Source of the DNA: Microbulbifer sp. TB1203
GTDB taxonomy: Bacteria; Pseudomonadota; Gammaproteobacteria; Pseudomonadales; Cellvibrionaceae
Reading direction: 5' to 3'
Assembly: GCF_030997045.1 (NCBI RefSeq)
Contig: NZ_CP116899.1
Span: forward strand, 3,868,001-3,932,000
Length of the DNA stretch: 64,000 nucleotides
Part shown: positions 41,807 to 49,115 of the stretch, piece after piece
How the letters are laid out: each line of letters opens with the position of its first letter
How positions within the stretch are numbered: the first letter of the stretch is position 1
Position numbers and translations under genes: made by a program
The notes under the pieces: model-generated
Told to the model about the DNA's origin: nothing
The model's input: only the letters and a program-made list of their open reading frames with translations
The model's database searches: none

Positions 41807-41884
41807 GCCTAACGCCCGCCATAAACGGCGCGAGGTACGAGCGTCCGGCGACCGAAGGGAGCGTATTTAATGGCCTGGTTATGC
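41807..41884 (-). repeat. attC-like recombination site 3
   Basis: Ends GCCTAAC (41807) and GTTATGC (41878-41884). Internal GCCATAAACG pairs with CGTATTTAATGGC. Closely similar to site 6 (43758-43834), with only a few substitutions and a one-base length difference, although the adjoining genes are unrelated. Confidence 0.82.
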
Positions 41885-42181
41885 ATTGTTGGAGGACCAC
41901 CAAAGCAGGTAAGTAGCGAATAGATTAATTGCCACGCCCAATGGGGCAACGAAAATTATGGATGCTAAAGTGTACCCCCAGATGCTTTTTCGTTTGAAAT
42001 ACCAAATTACGCTACCAACAGCGGCACATACAACCACAGGAAGAAGCATGAGGGTCACGATATCTATTACTATTTCGACACTAAAACTAAATCCATGAGT
42101 TTTTGCAGACATGAGTACAAGGCCCAAGTAGCTGAGCAAATAACATACATATCCAACTACACCATACGTTCTAGACTTCAT
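41879..42181 (-). CDS. Cassette ORF: small membrane protein
   Basis: 100 residues with three hydrophobic helices (YGVVGYVCYLLSYLGLVLMS, VIDIVTLMLLPVVVCAAVGS, YTLASIIFVAPLGVAINLFA). No family recognised. Its stop TAA is part of the GTTATGC attC end. Likely an inner-membrane protein. Confidence 0.65.
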   Translation of the reverse strand: MKSRTYGVVGYVCYLLSYLGLVLMSAKTHGFSFSVEIVIDIVTLMLLPVVVCAAVGSVIWYFKRKSIWGYTLASIIFVAPLGVAINLFATYLLWWSSNNA

Positions 42182-42202
42182 TGTTGAGGATGCTCTTCAT
42201 TT

Positions 42203-42319
42203 GCATAACGCTGAGATCAAGGGCAGCCTACTATAAGCGCCTTTTATGCAAAAATGGGAGCGCAGCGACCGCGCAAAAGGTGCTTATAGTAGGCTGTCCC
42301 TTGGGTCGACTGGTTATTT
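42203..42319 (-). repeat. attC-like recombination site 4 (long stem)
   Basis: 117 bp from GCATAAC to GTTATTT. The long arms AGCCTACTATAAGCGCCTTT and AAAGGTGCTTATAGTAGGCT are almost perfectly complementary, giving a VCR-like long hairpin with short irregular loops. Stop codon of the GFA-like ORF is at its 42314 end. Confidence 0.8.
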
Positions 42320-42730
42320 GAGGGAGCTCCGATCCGCTGGATGATTGACACCATCTTCTGTGGGAACGCCCTCTATTTTTAGTGGATTTATATCTTTCAA
42401 ACATGCCACATTAAAACCAAACTGATTTGGATTTGACCTTCTTTGGTGGTGTGTATATATCCCACAATTGCTACAAAAATAATGTTTTGCGGTATTTGTA
42501 TTGAACTGGTACAACTTAAGGTATTTTTCACCTTTTATAATCTTGATTCCATCCAAAGATGCTGATGCTGCAATTGCCCCTCTTCTGCGGCACAAAGAAC
42601 AATCACAGCGCCTAACATCTACTAAACCTTTCGGCAAGTCCACTTCAATTTCAACCAGGCCACAATGACAGGTAGCTAAGTGTTTTGGTTGAATTTTAAC
42701 CCCATCAACTTCCTTTATATTTTCATTCAT
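42314..42730 (-). CDS. Cassette ORF: GFA-family zinc protein
   Basis: 138 residues with the full CENP-V/GFA zinc signature: CHCGLVEIEVDLP (first pair), RRCDCSLCRRRGAIAAS (central CxCxxC) and KHYFCSNCGIYTHHQRR (last pair). Homologues include glutathione-dependent formaldehyde-activating enzymes, but most members have unknown substrates. Complete and probably folded. Flanked by attC-like sites 4 and 5. Confidence 0.88.
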   Translation of the reverse strand: MNENIKEVDGVKIQPKHLATCHCGLVEIEVDLPKGLVDVRRCDCSLCRRRGAIAASASLDGIKIIKGEKYLKLYQFNTNTAKHYFCSNCGIYTHHQRRSNPNQFGFNVACLKDINPLKIEGVPTEDGVNHPADRSSLK

Positions 42731-42748
42731 AGCTCAATCCTTGAAATC

Positions 42749-42821
42749 AAATAACGACCAAGCTCACCGGCGGCAATGGAGCGCAGCGGAATTGCCGTCC
42801 GAGTGCAGCGCCTTGTTAGCA
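42749..42821 (-). repeat. attC-like recombination site 5
   Basis: From AAATAAC to GTTAGCA, 73 bp, with inner pairing GGCGGCAAT/ATTGCCGTC and the typical AGCGCAGCG loop. The DUF2167 ORF stops 3 bp to the right. Confidence 0.65.
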
Positions 42822-42823
42822 GT

Positions 42824-43732
42824 TTATGCACTATCTTTTGTCCCCGTAAATAAGCCCTTGATCCACTTCCAGACGAAAATAAAAGGTACAAAAATGAGGA
42901 ACCACAGTTTTTTGGCAAATATAGCGAGCAGAGCCAGCAACCCAGCACTAGTTTTTGCGGCAGCCTTACCCGTTATAAGTTTGTAAGCCAAAGCACCGGC
43001 TCCAACTGCGGCTACTGTATCTGTGCCTGGCACATAATCAGCATATTTCGAACCTTCATCATATTGATAGGCGGCTAAAGACGGGGACAGTGATTGTTGT
43101 GCATTGGCGAATTGATTGGGATTGCCCATCCAAACTATTTCGGCAAAACCCTTGCGGCCTAATTTCATTGCCTTTGCATTTACAATCGAGCTGCCTTCGC
43201 TTGTATGGGCAGCTATTGCCCAATATACAATTGCGTTCGCTTTATCGAGATACGGTTCTTGAGCCCAGCCATCAACATACAATTTCGGGTAGCCTTTTTC
43301 TTTTATTTTATTTGCCGCTTCTGTGCTTTTTTGTATTTCTTTCAGCAATTCGTCTTTGTCTATATGTTCCTCCCAATCATCCATTTTTACATAGCCGATA
43401 TCATGGTAAGTGAAAAGAACCTGTGTATCTTGGCTAGGGCCATCAACGCGAACGATCAATGCATCAGGCTTGAACCCATCGTGCCCCTCAGAAATTCGCA
43501 TGTATTTATGCGCCTCTGTACCTTTGAGCAAATACTCCTCGGAAGTTGTAGTGACTGAGGCATTGGAGCCAGTCAATTGATATTTACCAGGTTCCACCTG
43601 CCAGTCGAGAGCCTGTATTTTCTGAATCATGGCATTTTCATCCAACGCTGCTGCTTGAGTTGCAACTACGGCAAGCAGAGTTGCGAAAATCCATTGCAGG
43701 TAACTTGAGAGGTGGCCCCGGTTATTTGGCAT
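42824..43732 (-). CDS. Cassette ORF: DUF2167 membrane-anchored protein
   Basis: 302 residues from the ATG complement of 43730-43732, which has GGAGAACAAAGTC upstream; a longer start is less likely. Signal peptide ends near TQAAALDE. The DUF2167 body includes YHDIGYVKMDDWEEHIDKDE, EIQKSTEAANKIKEKGYPKL, VDGWAQEPYLDKANAIVYWA and AVGAGALAYKLITGKAA; a C-terminal helix KLWFLIFVPFIFVWKWIKGL anchors it. This family is envelope-associated with unknown function. It is unusually large for a gene cassette. Confidence 0.82.
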   Translation of the reverse strand: MPNNRGHLSSYLQWIFATLLAVVATQAAALDENAMIQKIQALDWQVEPGKYQLTGSNASVTTTSEEYLLKGTEAHKYMRISEGHDGFKPDALIVRVDGPSQDTQVLFTYHDIGYVKMDDWEEHIDKDELLKEIQKSTEAANKIKEKGYPKLYVDGWAQEPYLDKANAIVYWAIAAHTSEGSSIVNAKAMKLGRKGFAEIVWMGNPNQFANAQQSLSPSLAAYQYDEGSKYADYVPGTDTVAAVGAGALAYKLITGKAAAKTSAGLLALLAIFAKKLWFLIFVPFIFVWKWIKGLFTGTKDSA

Positions 43733-43757
43733 GACTTTGTTCTCCTTTTTTTTTACT

Positions 43758-43834
43758 GCTAACGTCGCCATAAACGGCGCGAGCTCGCGAGCGTCCGGCG
43801 ACCGTAGGGAGCGAATTTAATGGCCTTGTTCTGT
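43758..43834 (-). repeat. attC-like recombination site 6
   Basis: From TGCTAAC to GTTCTGT, 77 bp. Central GCCATAAACGGCGCGAG and GGAGCGAATTTAATGGC pair; sequence nearly matches site 3. The GTTCTGT end departs from GTTRRRY, so it may be weakened. Confidence 0.78.
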
Positions 43835-43861
43835 GGCCCCGAAAGAAGTACACAAGCCTTA

Positions 43862-44155
43862 CTACTGCATTGCATAGATTTTATACGCCTCCGAAACATC
43901 ATGAGCAATGGCTGCAAAATCACTGCTATTCAGTTTGAAATTCAGGCAAGAAACTACCTCTTCCAGCTTAGCTATTTCCAGCTCTCTATTCCTGCTTTTA
44001 GCACTACCGCTCTTAAGTTGCGCCAAGCGTGACGCAACGGTAATCGATAGGCTTCCCCCAAAGGTTCTGAGGCTTTGAAGATCTGCGCCCTTATCAATCA
44101 GCCTCATTACGCTTTCAAATGCCCGATCTATGTCGGCCTTCTCGTATATCTTCAT
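43862..44155 (-). CDS. Cassette ORF: hypothetical protein
   Basis: 97 residues, helical: IYEKADIDRAFESVMRLIDK, ITVASRLAQLKSGSAKSRNR, FAAIAHDVSEAYKIYAM. No signal peptide and no family recognised. Flanked by attC-like sites 6 and 7, same strand as all other cassettes. Confidence 0.6.
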   Translation of the reverse strand: MKIYEKADIDRAFESVMRLIDKGADLQSLRTFGGSLSITVASRLAQLKSGSAKSRNRELEIAKLEEVVSCLNFKLNSSDFAAIAHDVSEAYKIYAMQ

Positions 44156-44167
44156 ATTCGTATTGAC

Positions 44168-44264
44168 ACAGAACGCCTGCCACAGCGGCCGACAAATGTG
44201 GCGCGTAATTGCGACAGCAATTTAAGTGACACTTTTGGCGGTCCGTTGCTGGCACTTGTTAACT
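44168..44264 (-). repeat. attC-like recombination site 7
   Basis: 97 bp from ACAGAAC to GTTAACT. Arms TGCCACAGC and GCTGGCA pair with a bulge near the ends. The stop codon of the next ORF lies in GTTAACT. The other boundary of that cassette, GTTAACAG near 44737, has the same core. Confidence 0.72.
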
Positions 44265-44729
44265 GAATACTTTAGAGAATAAGCCGCGTTTTTTCCCTAG
44301 TGTTTTGTAGCCAGAGTAATTTGTGGGAGAATAATTTGCTCCCTCAATATCAGCACCAGCGTTTAATGCATTGTTTACCGAATTGAACTCACTACTGCGA
44401 GTTACAATGCAATTGAATACCTCAGCTAACTCCGGCTCATTGTGGTAAATTTCCGATGCCATCTCAATACCAAGCTTATAGATTGGTTCTTCCTTGTATG
44501 AAAACTCATCTTCTTTTCCTTCGATACAATATGTATCCGGAAAGCCGAGATTAAACTTGTGACTAAGAGCAATTCGGCAAAATGCACTAGGGATGAATGC
44601 CGAAACTCTTTCCGCATCCTCAAGTTTTAGCCCCTGATCCTTCAGTGCTTCACTGATCTCAATGTCATCGCTTTCCTTCATTTCAAGAAAGACTGGCAAT
44701 ACTTCTTTGATTTTTTCTCGATCTATCAT
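44259..44729 (-). CDS. Cassette ORF: hypothetical protein (first in array)
   Basis: 156 residues, no signal peptide: EVLPVFLEMKESDDIEISEA, IPSAFCRIALSHKFNLGFPD, AEVFNCIVTRSSEFNSVNNA and a C-terminal Lys/Gly tail. No family recognised. It is the cassette closest to where an integrase and attI would lie. The following 44741-45106 interval has no open frame, no recognisable integrase fragment and no identifiable attI. Confidence 0.6.
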   Translation of the reverse strand: MIDREKIKEVLPVFLEMKESDDIEISEALKDQGLKLEDAERVSAFIPSAFCRIALSHKFNLGFPDTYCIEGKEDEFSYKEEPIYKLGIEMASEIYHNEPELAEVFNCIVTRSSEFNSVNNALNAGADIEGANYSPTNYSGYKTLGKKRGLFSKVFS

Positions 44730-45106
44730 ATTCAGTTAACAGTTTATTCAAAAGCCTGGGGCTTTATATCTCCTTGGCTACTATTTGCCGACCCTTTCAA
44801 AATCAGGAATTTAAATTTTCTTAGAATTCAAGGGCTTACCCAGTGCCGATCAAATTTTGGCCGGAATTATAAAGCCTCGGACTCAAGTCGCCTGATTATA
44901 CCGTCGGCAATTGAATACAAGTAACCTTTCGGAAAATCAATAAGTTACGTAATACCGTCCGTAAATAGGAGCCTATGGCTCTTTAATTCAGTACTTGAGA
45001 GGGCTTATATTGACGTTCGCCCCCCTGTTTTACTTTTTTCGATCCAGTAGAGACCGCAATTATCCTGACACAGGGGGCCGGCCGTGGTAACCCGGACTTA
45101 ATTTTC

Positions 45107-45952
45107 CTATCGATTCAACAACCCCTTAACCGCCTGCGGCAAATCCGCCGGCAAAATCACATTCTTGGCATTGTCAGACCGAGCCAGCTCCGACAGCGCG
45201 CTGATATAGCGCTCGCCCAGCAGATACATCACCGGCATTTCCTTATCGCCGATAGCGGAGGACACTCGCTCGATGGCCTCGCGGCTGGCATCGGCCAGTA
45301 CCACCTGCGCTTTGGCATCGCGCTTGGACGCTTCCAGGCGGCCGTCCGCTTCGAGGATCGCGGCCTGTTTCTCGCCCTCGGCGCGGGTTACGGTGGCGCG
45401 GCGCTGGCGTTCTGCGGCGGCCTGCTCTTCCATGGCTTTCTGCATGGTGGCGGAGGGGTTGATGTCCTGGATCTCTACGGTCTTCAGGTTGATGCCCCAG
45501 TCGGCGATATCGTCGGAGATGCCCTCTTTCAGTTTCGCCTTGATCAGGTCGCGGGACGATAGCGCCGCGTCGAGGGACATCTCGCCGACGATGGAGCGCA
45601 GTGCGGTCTGCACCAGGTTCTGGATCGCCACCGTGTAGTCCTCGACACCGTACACGGCCTTCTCCGGTGAGACGATATTGATATAGGCCACGGCGTTGGC
45701 AATGATGGTGGCGTTGTCCTGGGTGATCACTTCCTGGGAGGGGATGTCCAGCACGATGTCCTTGGTGGTCACTTTGTAGGGCACCTGGTCCACGTAGGGA
45801 ATGATCACGTTCATGCCCGGCGCCAGTGTCTTGTGGAATTTGCCCAGGCGCTGGACGATATGTTTGGAGCCCTGCGGCACTATGCGCACGCCCATGGCGA
45901 TGGTGACGATGATCAGTACTACGAGCGCCAGAATGACCGATAAACCTTCCAC
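45107..45952 (-). CDS. qmcA: SPFH/Band 7 membrane protein (QmcA/stomatin-like)
   Basis: 281 residues: N-terminal membrane helix VILALVVLIIVTIAMGVRIV, then the Band 7 domain (VPQGSKHIVQRLGKFHKTLAPGMNVIIP, DIPSQEVITQDNATIIANAV, VQTALRSIVGEMSLDAAL) and a C-terminal coiled coil (QKAMEEQAAAERQRRATVTR). Such proteins form large membrane-bound rings and partner with NfeD proteins, as the downstream arrangement here suggests. Likely affects membrane microdomains or quality control. The nfeD gene precedes it on the same strand, with an intervening palindromic repeat. Confidence 0.9.
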   Translation of the reverse strand: MEGLSVILALVVLIIVTIAMGVRIVPQGSKHIVQRLGKFHKTLAPGMNVIIPYVDQVPYKVTTKDIVLDIPSQEVITQDNATIIANAVAYINIVSPEKAVYGVEDYTVAIQNLVQTALRSIVGEMSLDAALSSRDLIKAKLKEGISDDIADWGINLKTVEIQDINPSATMQKAMEEQAAAERQRRATVTRAEGEKQAAILEADGRLEASKRDAKAQVVLADASREAIERVSSAIGDKEMPVMYLLGERYISALSELARSDNAKNVILPADLPQAVKGLLNR

Positions 45953-46033
45953 TGCTATTTTCCCCTCCCGGGTCGAAAATCTATAAAAAATTGAGTTGGT
46001 TCTTGCTTTGTGAATCTATGAATAACGTTATCT

Positions 46034-46181
46034 CGTCACTCCGGCGCAGGCCGGAGTCCAGGGGTTCGCGGCCTTCTGGATTAGGTGGCGCTCCTGCGCC
46101 ACGCCCTTCGGGCCATTCGCTTCGCGAATGCTCGCTACGGCATCCATGCCTCCGCAGTCCGGCCTGCGCCGGAATGACGAT
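46034..46181. repeat. Large palindromic repeat between nfeD and qmcA
   Basis: CGTCACTCCGGCGCAGGCCGG at the left and GGCCTGCGCCGGAATGACGA at the right form outer arms; the ~100-bp core (GGCGCTCCTGCGCC, CTTCGGGCCATTCGCTTCGCGAATG) holds further hairpins. A longer relative of the 6067-6132 type. Confidence 0.65.
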
Positions 46182-46194
46182 CCTCGGCAGTTCC

Positions 46195-46656
46195 TCAAAT
46201 ACGGGCCACGATCAGCGTATTGCCGGAGATATCGGTCACCCGCACCCGGTCGCCGATGGCCACCTCGTCTGTGCAGATAAACTGCCACTCGTCCTCGCCG
46301 AGAATCGGTGCGGGGAACTTGAGCCGGCCGCGGCTGCGGCCCGTGTTGGATTCGATCGCCAGCCCCACCTGCCCGGCCAGGGCTTCCGCGGCCATGCCGG
46401 AGGTGGTGCGGTCCTTCCACTGTGGGCGAATGAATTTTAACCAGCCGATCAGCAGCGCGATGGAGGCGCCGGCCCACAGCAACAGTTGCAGGGTGATCGG
46501 CATATCCACGACGATCAGCAGTGCGCCCATCAGCAGCGCGGCGAGGCCGAACCAGAAGAGAATGAACCCGGAAACGAAGATTTCCGCGGTGACCAGCAGC
46601 AGGCCGAGAACCAGCCAGTGCCAGTAGGCGATATGTGCGTTGAGCCAGTCCAGCAT
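46195..46656 (-). CDS. NfeD-family membrane protein
   Basis: 153 residues from the ATG complement of 46654-46656 with GGGAG upstream. Three or four membrane helices (WHWLVLGLLLVTAEIFVSGFI, LAALLMGALLIVV, LQLLLWAGASIALLIGWL) precede a C-terminal OB-fold NfeD domain (AGQVGLAIESNTGRSRGRLK, DRVRVTDISGNTLIVAR). It forms a functional pair with the adjacent SPFH protein. Degraded copies of this gene lie at 16751-17085 and 27306-27417. Confidence 0.9.
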   Translation of the reverse strand: MLDWLNAHIAYWHWLVLGLLLVTAEIFVSGFILFWFGLAALLMGALLIVVDMPITLQLLLWAGASIALLIGWLKFIRPQWKDRTTSGMAAEALAGQVGLAIESNTGRSRGRLKFPAPILGEDEWQFICTDEVAIGDRVRVTDISGNTLIVARI

Positions 46657-46897
46657 GTTGGCCACGTCTCCCTTTTGAGCACTATTTGGCATTGATTATG
46701 CCAAAACTTTGGCATCTGGCGCGGAAAATTTCGGCTTCTGCGGCTGGCGGCTCCGGCGGGCCCTGCCAAATTGCACACCTGAGAGGTCAGCTTGATGAAT
46801 AGGGCGTCAGTCGCCCATTCGGTCATCTCTATCGCCTGTTGCCTCTCGATGAAGCTGATATACTTCGGCCTGGCAACGACGATATAGGAGCTGCCTT

Positions 46898-47077
46898 ATG
46901 GCTACGGCATCTTTTGAGAAGAGCTTTGTGGTCACGGATAGGGAGTCCATAGACCGGATTCACCAGGATCTGACACACCCCCGTCAAGTCAGGATCATCA
47001 AGCGCGACTACAAGGCCGAGAGCGCACGGGGTATCCAACTATTAAAACAACGATTGTCCAACTCAAAGACCTGCTGA
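46898..47077 (+). CDS. Small antitoxin-like protein upstream of a GNAT gene
   Basis: 59 residues from ATG 46898 with AGGAG eight bases upstream. FEKSFVVTDRESIDRIHQDL, VRIIKRDYKAESARGIQLLK and a C-terminal NSKTC. It has the look of the small proteins that precede GNAT-type acetyltransferases in type II toxin-antitoxin-like pairs; the DNA-binding fold is not obvious. It overlaps the open frame of the GNAT gene. Function inferred. Confidence 0.55.
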   Translation: MATASFEKSFVVTDRESIDRIHQDLTHPRQVRIIKRDYKAESARGIQLLKQRLSNSKTC

Positions 47078-47607
47078 CGGAGCTCGACGAACCGCAAGTC
47101 GTCGAGCTCCTCGGCAGCTTCTCCTGCCCTCGCAACCCCGATGTAGAAAACTTCCTCACCCAATCCACCAAGTCCATACGGTTTGAATTGACGGGTAATG
47201 CCCGCACTTACCTGATTCTGGACAATACCGACGGTGCGATCCTCGCCTACTTCTCGATCACGTTTAAGGAGTTGATCCTGGACGGTGCGAAGCTGGCCAA
47301 AGCTGAGGTTCGCAGGATGGACGGTATCAGGAGGGATGCTGAGCGCATTCGAGCCTATCTGATTGGCCAACTCGGCAAAAATGCCGGCATCCCAAACAAC
47401 CGTATTCGCCTCGCTGACATTCTGGAGGAGATTTATTCGGTCATATCGCAGGCGAGAGCGTTGATAGGTGGCAGGATCATCTTCCTGGAGTGCGAGGACG
47501 ATGACCGCCTCATAGCGCTGTACCAGGACTACGGCTTCAAGTTGATAGAGTCAGAAGGTGAAGGGTCTCCGCGGCTCAGGACCATGTACACCCACATAAC
47601 GGAATGA
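47041..47607 (+). CDS. GNAT-family acetyltransferase, toxin-like, start unresolved
   Basis: The C-terminal part is GNAT: TYLILDNTDGAILAYFSITF, then the acetyl-CoA region IRAYLIGQLGKNAGIPNN, and the last helix IFLECEDDDRLIALYQDYGFKLIE. The first canonical start is TTG 47188, but conserved-looking residues (VVELLGSFSCPRNPDVENFL) extend upstream to about 47041 in the same frame, where only ATT or CTG codons are available. Either a rare start is used, or the 5' end is damaged. The C-terminal ITE tail is unusual. Likely toxin partner of the upstream 59-residue protein, acting by acetylation of aminoacyl-tRNA or a protein; unproven. Confidence 0.6.
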   Translation: MKTTIVQLKDLLTELDEPQVVELLGSFSCPRNPDVENFLTQSTKSIRFELTGNARTYLILDNTDGAILAYFSITFKELILDGAKLAKAEVRRMDGIRRDAERIRAYLIGQLGKNAGIPNNRIRLADILEEIYSVISQARALIGGRIIFLECEDDDRLIALYQDYGFKLIESEGEGSPRLRTMYTHITE

Positions 47608-47737
47608 CCCAGCCCAAGCGCTTCGAGGTGTCGGCAGCACACAAAAGGCCTATCACCCCAGCCGCAACCACAACAGTGCCCCCTTCCCGCCGCCCATGTA
47701 CAATACCGGCCCAGATTTCTGGTTCAGCAGGCTCACC

Positions 47738-48487
47738 ATGAAGGATCGCAAAACCACCCACTTCGGCTATCGGGAAGTCCCGGTGGAAGAGAAGGCCGGC
47801 CGCGTGGCGGAGGTTTTCCACTCGGTCGCGTCGCGCTACGACCTGATGAACGACCTGATGTCCGGCGGCGTCCACCGGCTGTGGAAGCGCTTCACCATCG
47901 AGCTTTCCGGCGCCCGCCCGGGTCAGACGATCCTGGATATTGCCGGCGGCACCGGCGACCTCACCGCGCGCTTCTCGCGTATCGTCGGCGCCGAGGGCCA
48001 GGTGGTGCTGGCGGATATCAACGAGTCCATGCTCAAGGTGGGCCGCGACCGGCTGCTGGACCGCGGCATCGCCGGCAATGTGGTGCCGGTGCAGGCGGAC
48101 GCCCAGTACCTGCCCTTCCCCGACAACACCTTCGATTGCATCACCATCGCCTTCGGCCTGCGCAATGTCACCGATAAGGACCTGGCGCTGCGCTCCATGC
48201 TGCGGGTGCTCAAGCCCGGCGGCCGCCTGCTGGTGCTGGAATTTTCCAAGCCGCAGTCCAAACTGCTGGAGAAGGTCTACGACCAGTACTCCTTCCGCCT
48301 GCTGCCCACCATGGGCCGCCTGATTGCCGGTGATGCGGAGAGCTACCGCTACCTGGCGGAGAGCATCCGCATGCACCCGGACCAGGAGGCCTTGCTGGGC
48401 ATGATGCGCGAGGCCGGTTTCGTGGACTGCGAGTATCACAATATGACCGGCGGCATAGTCGCACTGCACAAAGGTCTCAAGCCCTGA
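47738..48487 (+). CDS. ubiE: Ubiquinone/menaquinone C-methyltransferase UbiE
   Basis: 249 residues from ATG 47738. Family signatures: THFGYREVPVEEKAGRVAEV, YDLMNDLMSGGVHRLWKRFT, SAM motif I ILDIAGGTGDLTARFS, ADINESMLKVGRDRL, FDCITIAFGLRNVTDKDLAL and the C-terminal GGIVALHKGLKP. It methylates demethoxyquinol and demethylmenaquinol in quinone synthesis. Its stop overlaps the ubiJ start by one base (TGATG), so it forms the conserved ubiE-ubiJ-ubiB operon. Confidence 0.97.
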   Translation: MKDRKTTHFGYREVPVEEKAGRVAEVFHSVASRYDLMNDLMSGGVHRLWKRFTIELSGARPGQTILDIAGGTGDLTARFSRIVGAEGQVVLADINESMLKVGRDRLLDRGIAGNVVPVQADAQYLPFPDNTFDCITIAFGLRNVTDKDLALRSMLRVLKPGGRLLVLEFSKPQSKLLEKVYDQYSFRLLPTMGRLIAGDAESYRYLAESIRMHPDQEALLGMMREAGFVDCEYHNMTGGIVALHKGLKP

Positions 48488-49113
48488 TGGACCCGACCCT
48501 GCGCGCGGGCTTCGAAGCCGCGCTGGAAACCGCCGTCAACACCGCGCTGAAATACGATCCCGGCACCCGTGTCCGGCTGGCAGAACTGAGCGGCGAGGTG
48601 CTGGCCCTGGAGCTGTCCGCGCCGCGCCTGAATCTCTTCCTGTGTATCGAGGATGAGTGGGTCGCCGTGCGCCACCAGTGGGAGGGGGAGGTCACCACCG
48701 AGCTCCGCGGTTCCGCTACCGCCTTCCTGCGGCTGCTGCGCGATACCGATGTCACCCCCGCCAGCCTGGGAGTGACGGTTATCGGTTCCAGCACCTTTCT
48801 CGCCGAACTGCAGGAGATACTGCACGACCTGGACATCGACTGGGAGGAACCCCTGGCGCAGCTGATCGGTGACGTGCCGGCGCACACCCTGGGCGAGGCC
48901 CTGCGCTCCGCCGGCCACTGGCTGCGCGGTCAGTTGCAAGTCGCGCCCGGGGCCGCCGCCGAGGCGGTGAGCGAGGAGTGGCGCCTCACCCCCCCCAAGG
49001 CGCAGTTCGACGCCTTCGCCGAGGACCTGTCGGAACTGGCGATGGCCACCGAGCGGTTGGAGGCCCGGGTACAGCTGCTGCGGGAAAAGTTCGCGCATCG
49101 GGGGGCGGAATAG
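48487..49113 (+). CDS. ubiJ: Ubiquinone biosynthesis accessory factor UbiJ (SCP2 domain)
   Basis: 208 residues with an SCP2-type lipid-binding N-terminal domain (VRLAELSGEVLALELSAPRLNLFLCIEDEWV, TTELRGSATAFLRLLRDTD) and a C-terminal helical part (AEDLSELAMATERLEARVQLL) that pairs with UbiK. UbiJ holds ubiquinone intermediates for the Ubi complex. Position between ubiE and ubiB is diagnostic. ubiB starts 3 bases after its stop. Confidence 0.9.
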   Translation: MDPTLRAGFEAALETAVNTALKYDPGTRVRLAELSGEVLALELSAPRLNLFLCIEDEWVAVRHQWEGEVTTELRGSATAFLRLLRDTDVTPASLGVTVIGSSTFLAELQEILHDLDIDWEEPLAQLIGDVPAHTLGEALRSAGHWLRGQLQVAPGAAAEAVSEEWRLTPPKAQFDAFAEDLSELAMATERLEARVQLLREKFAHRGAE

Positions 49114-49115
49114 CG

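Noticed and set aside
38471..44741. CRISPR array
   Set aside because: The repeats are long, imperfect palindromes separated by genes rather than short identical repeats with 30-40 bp spacers.
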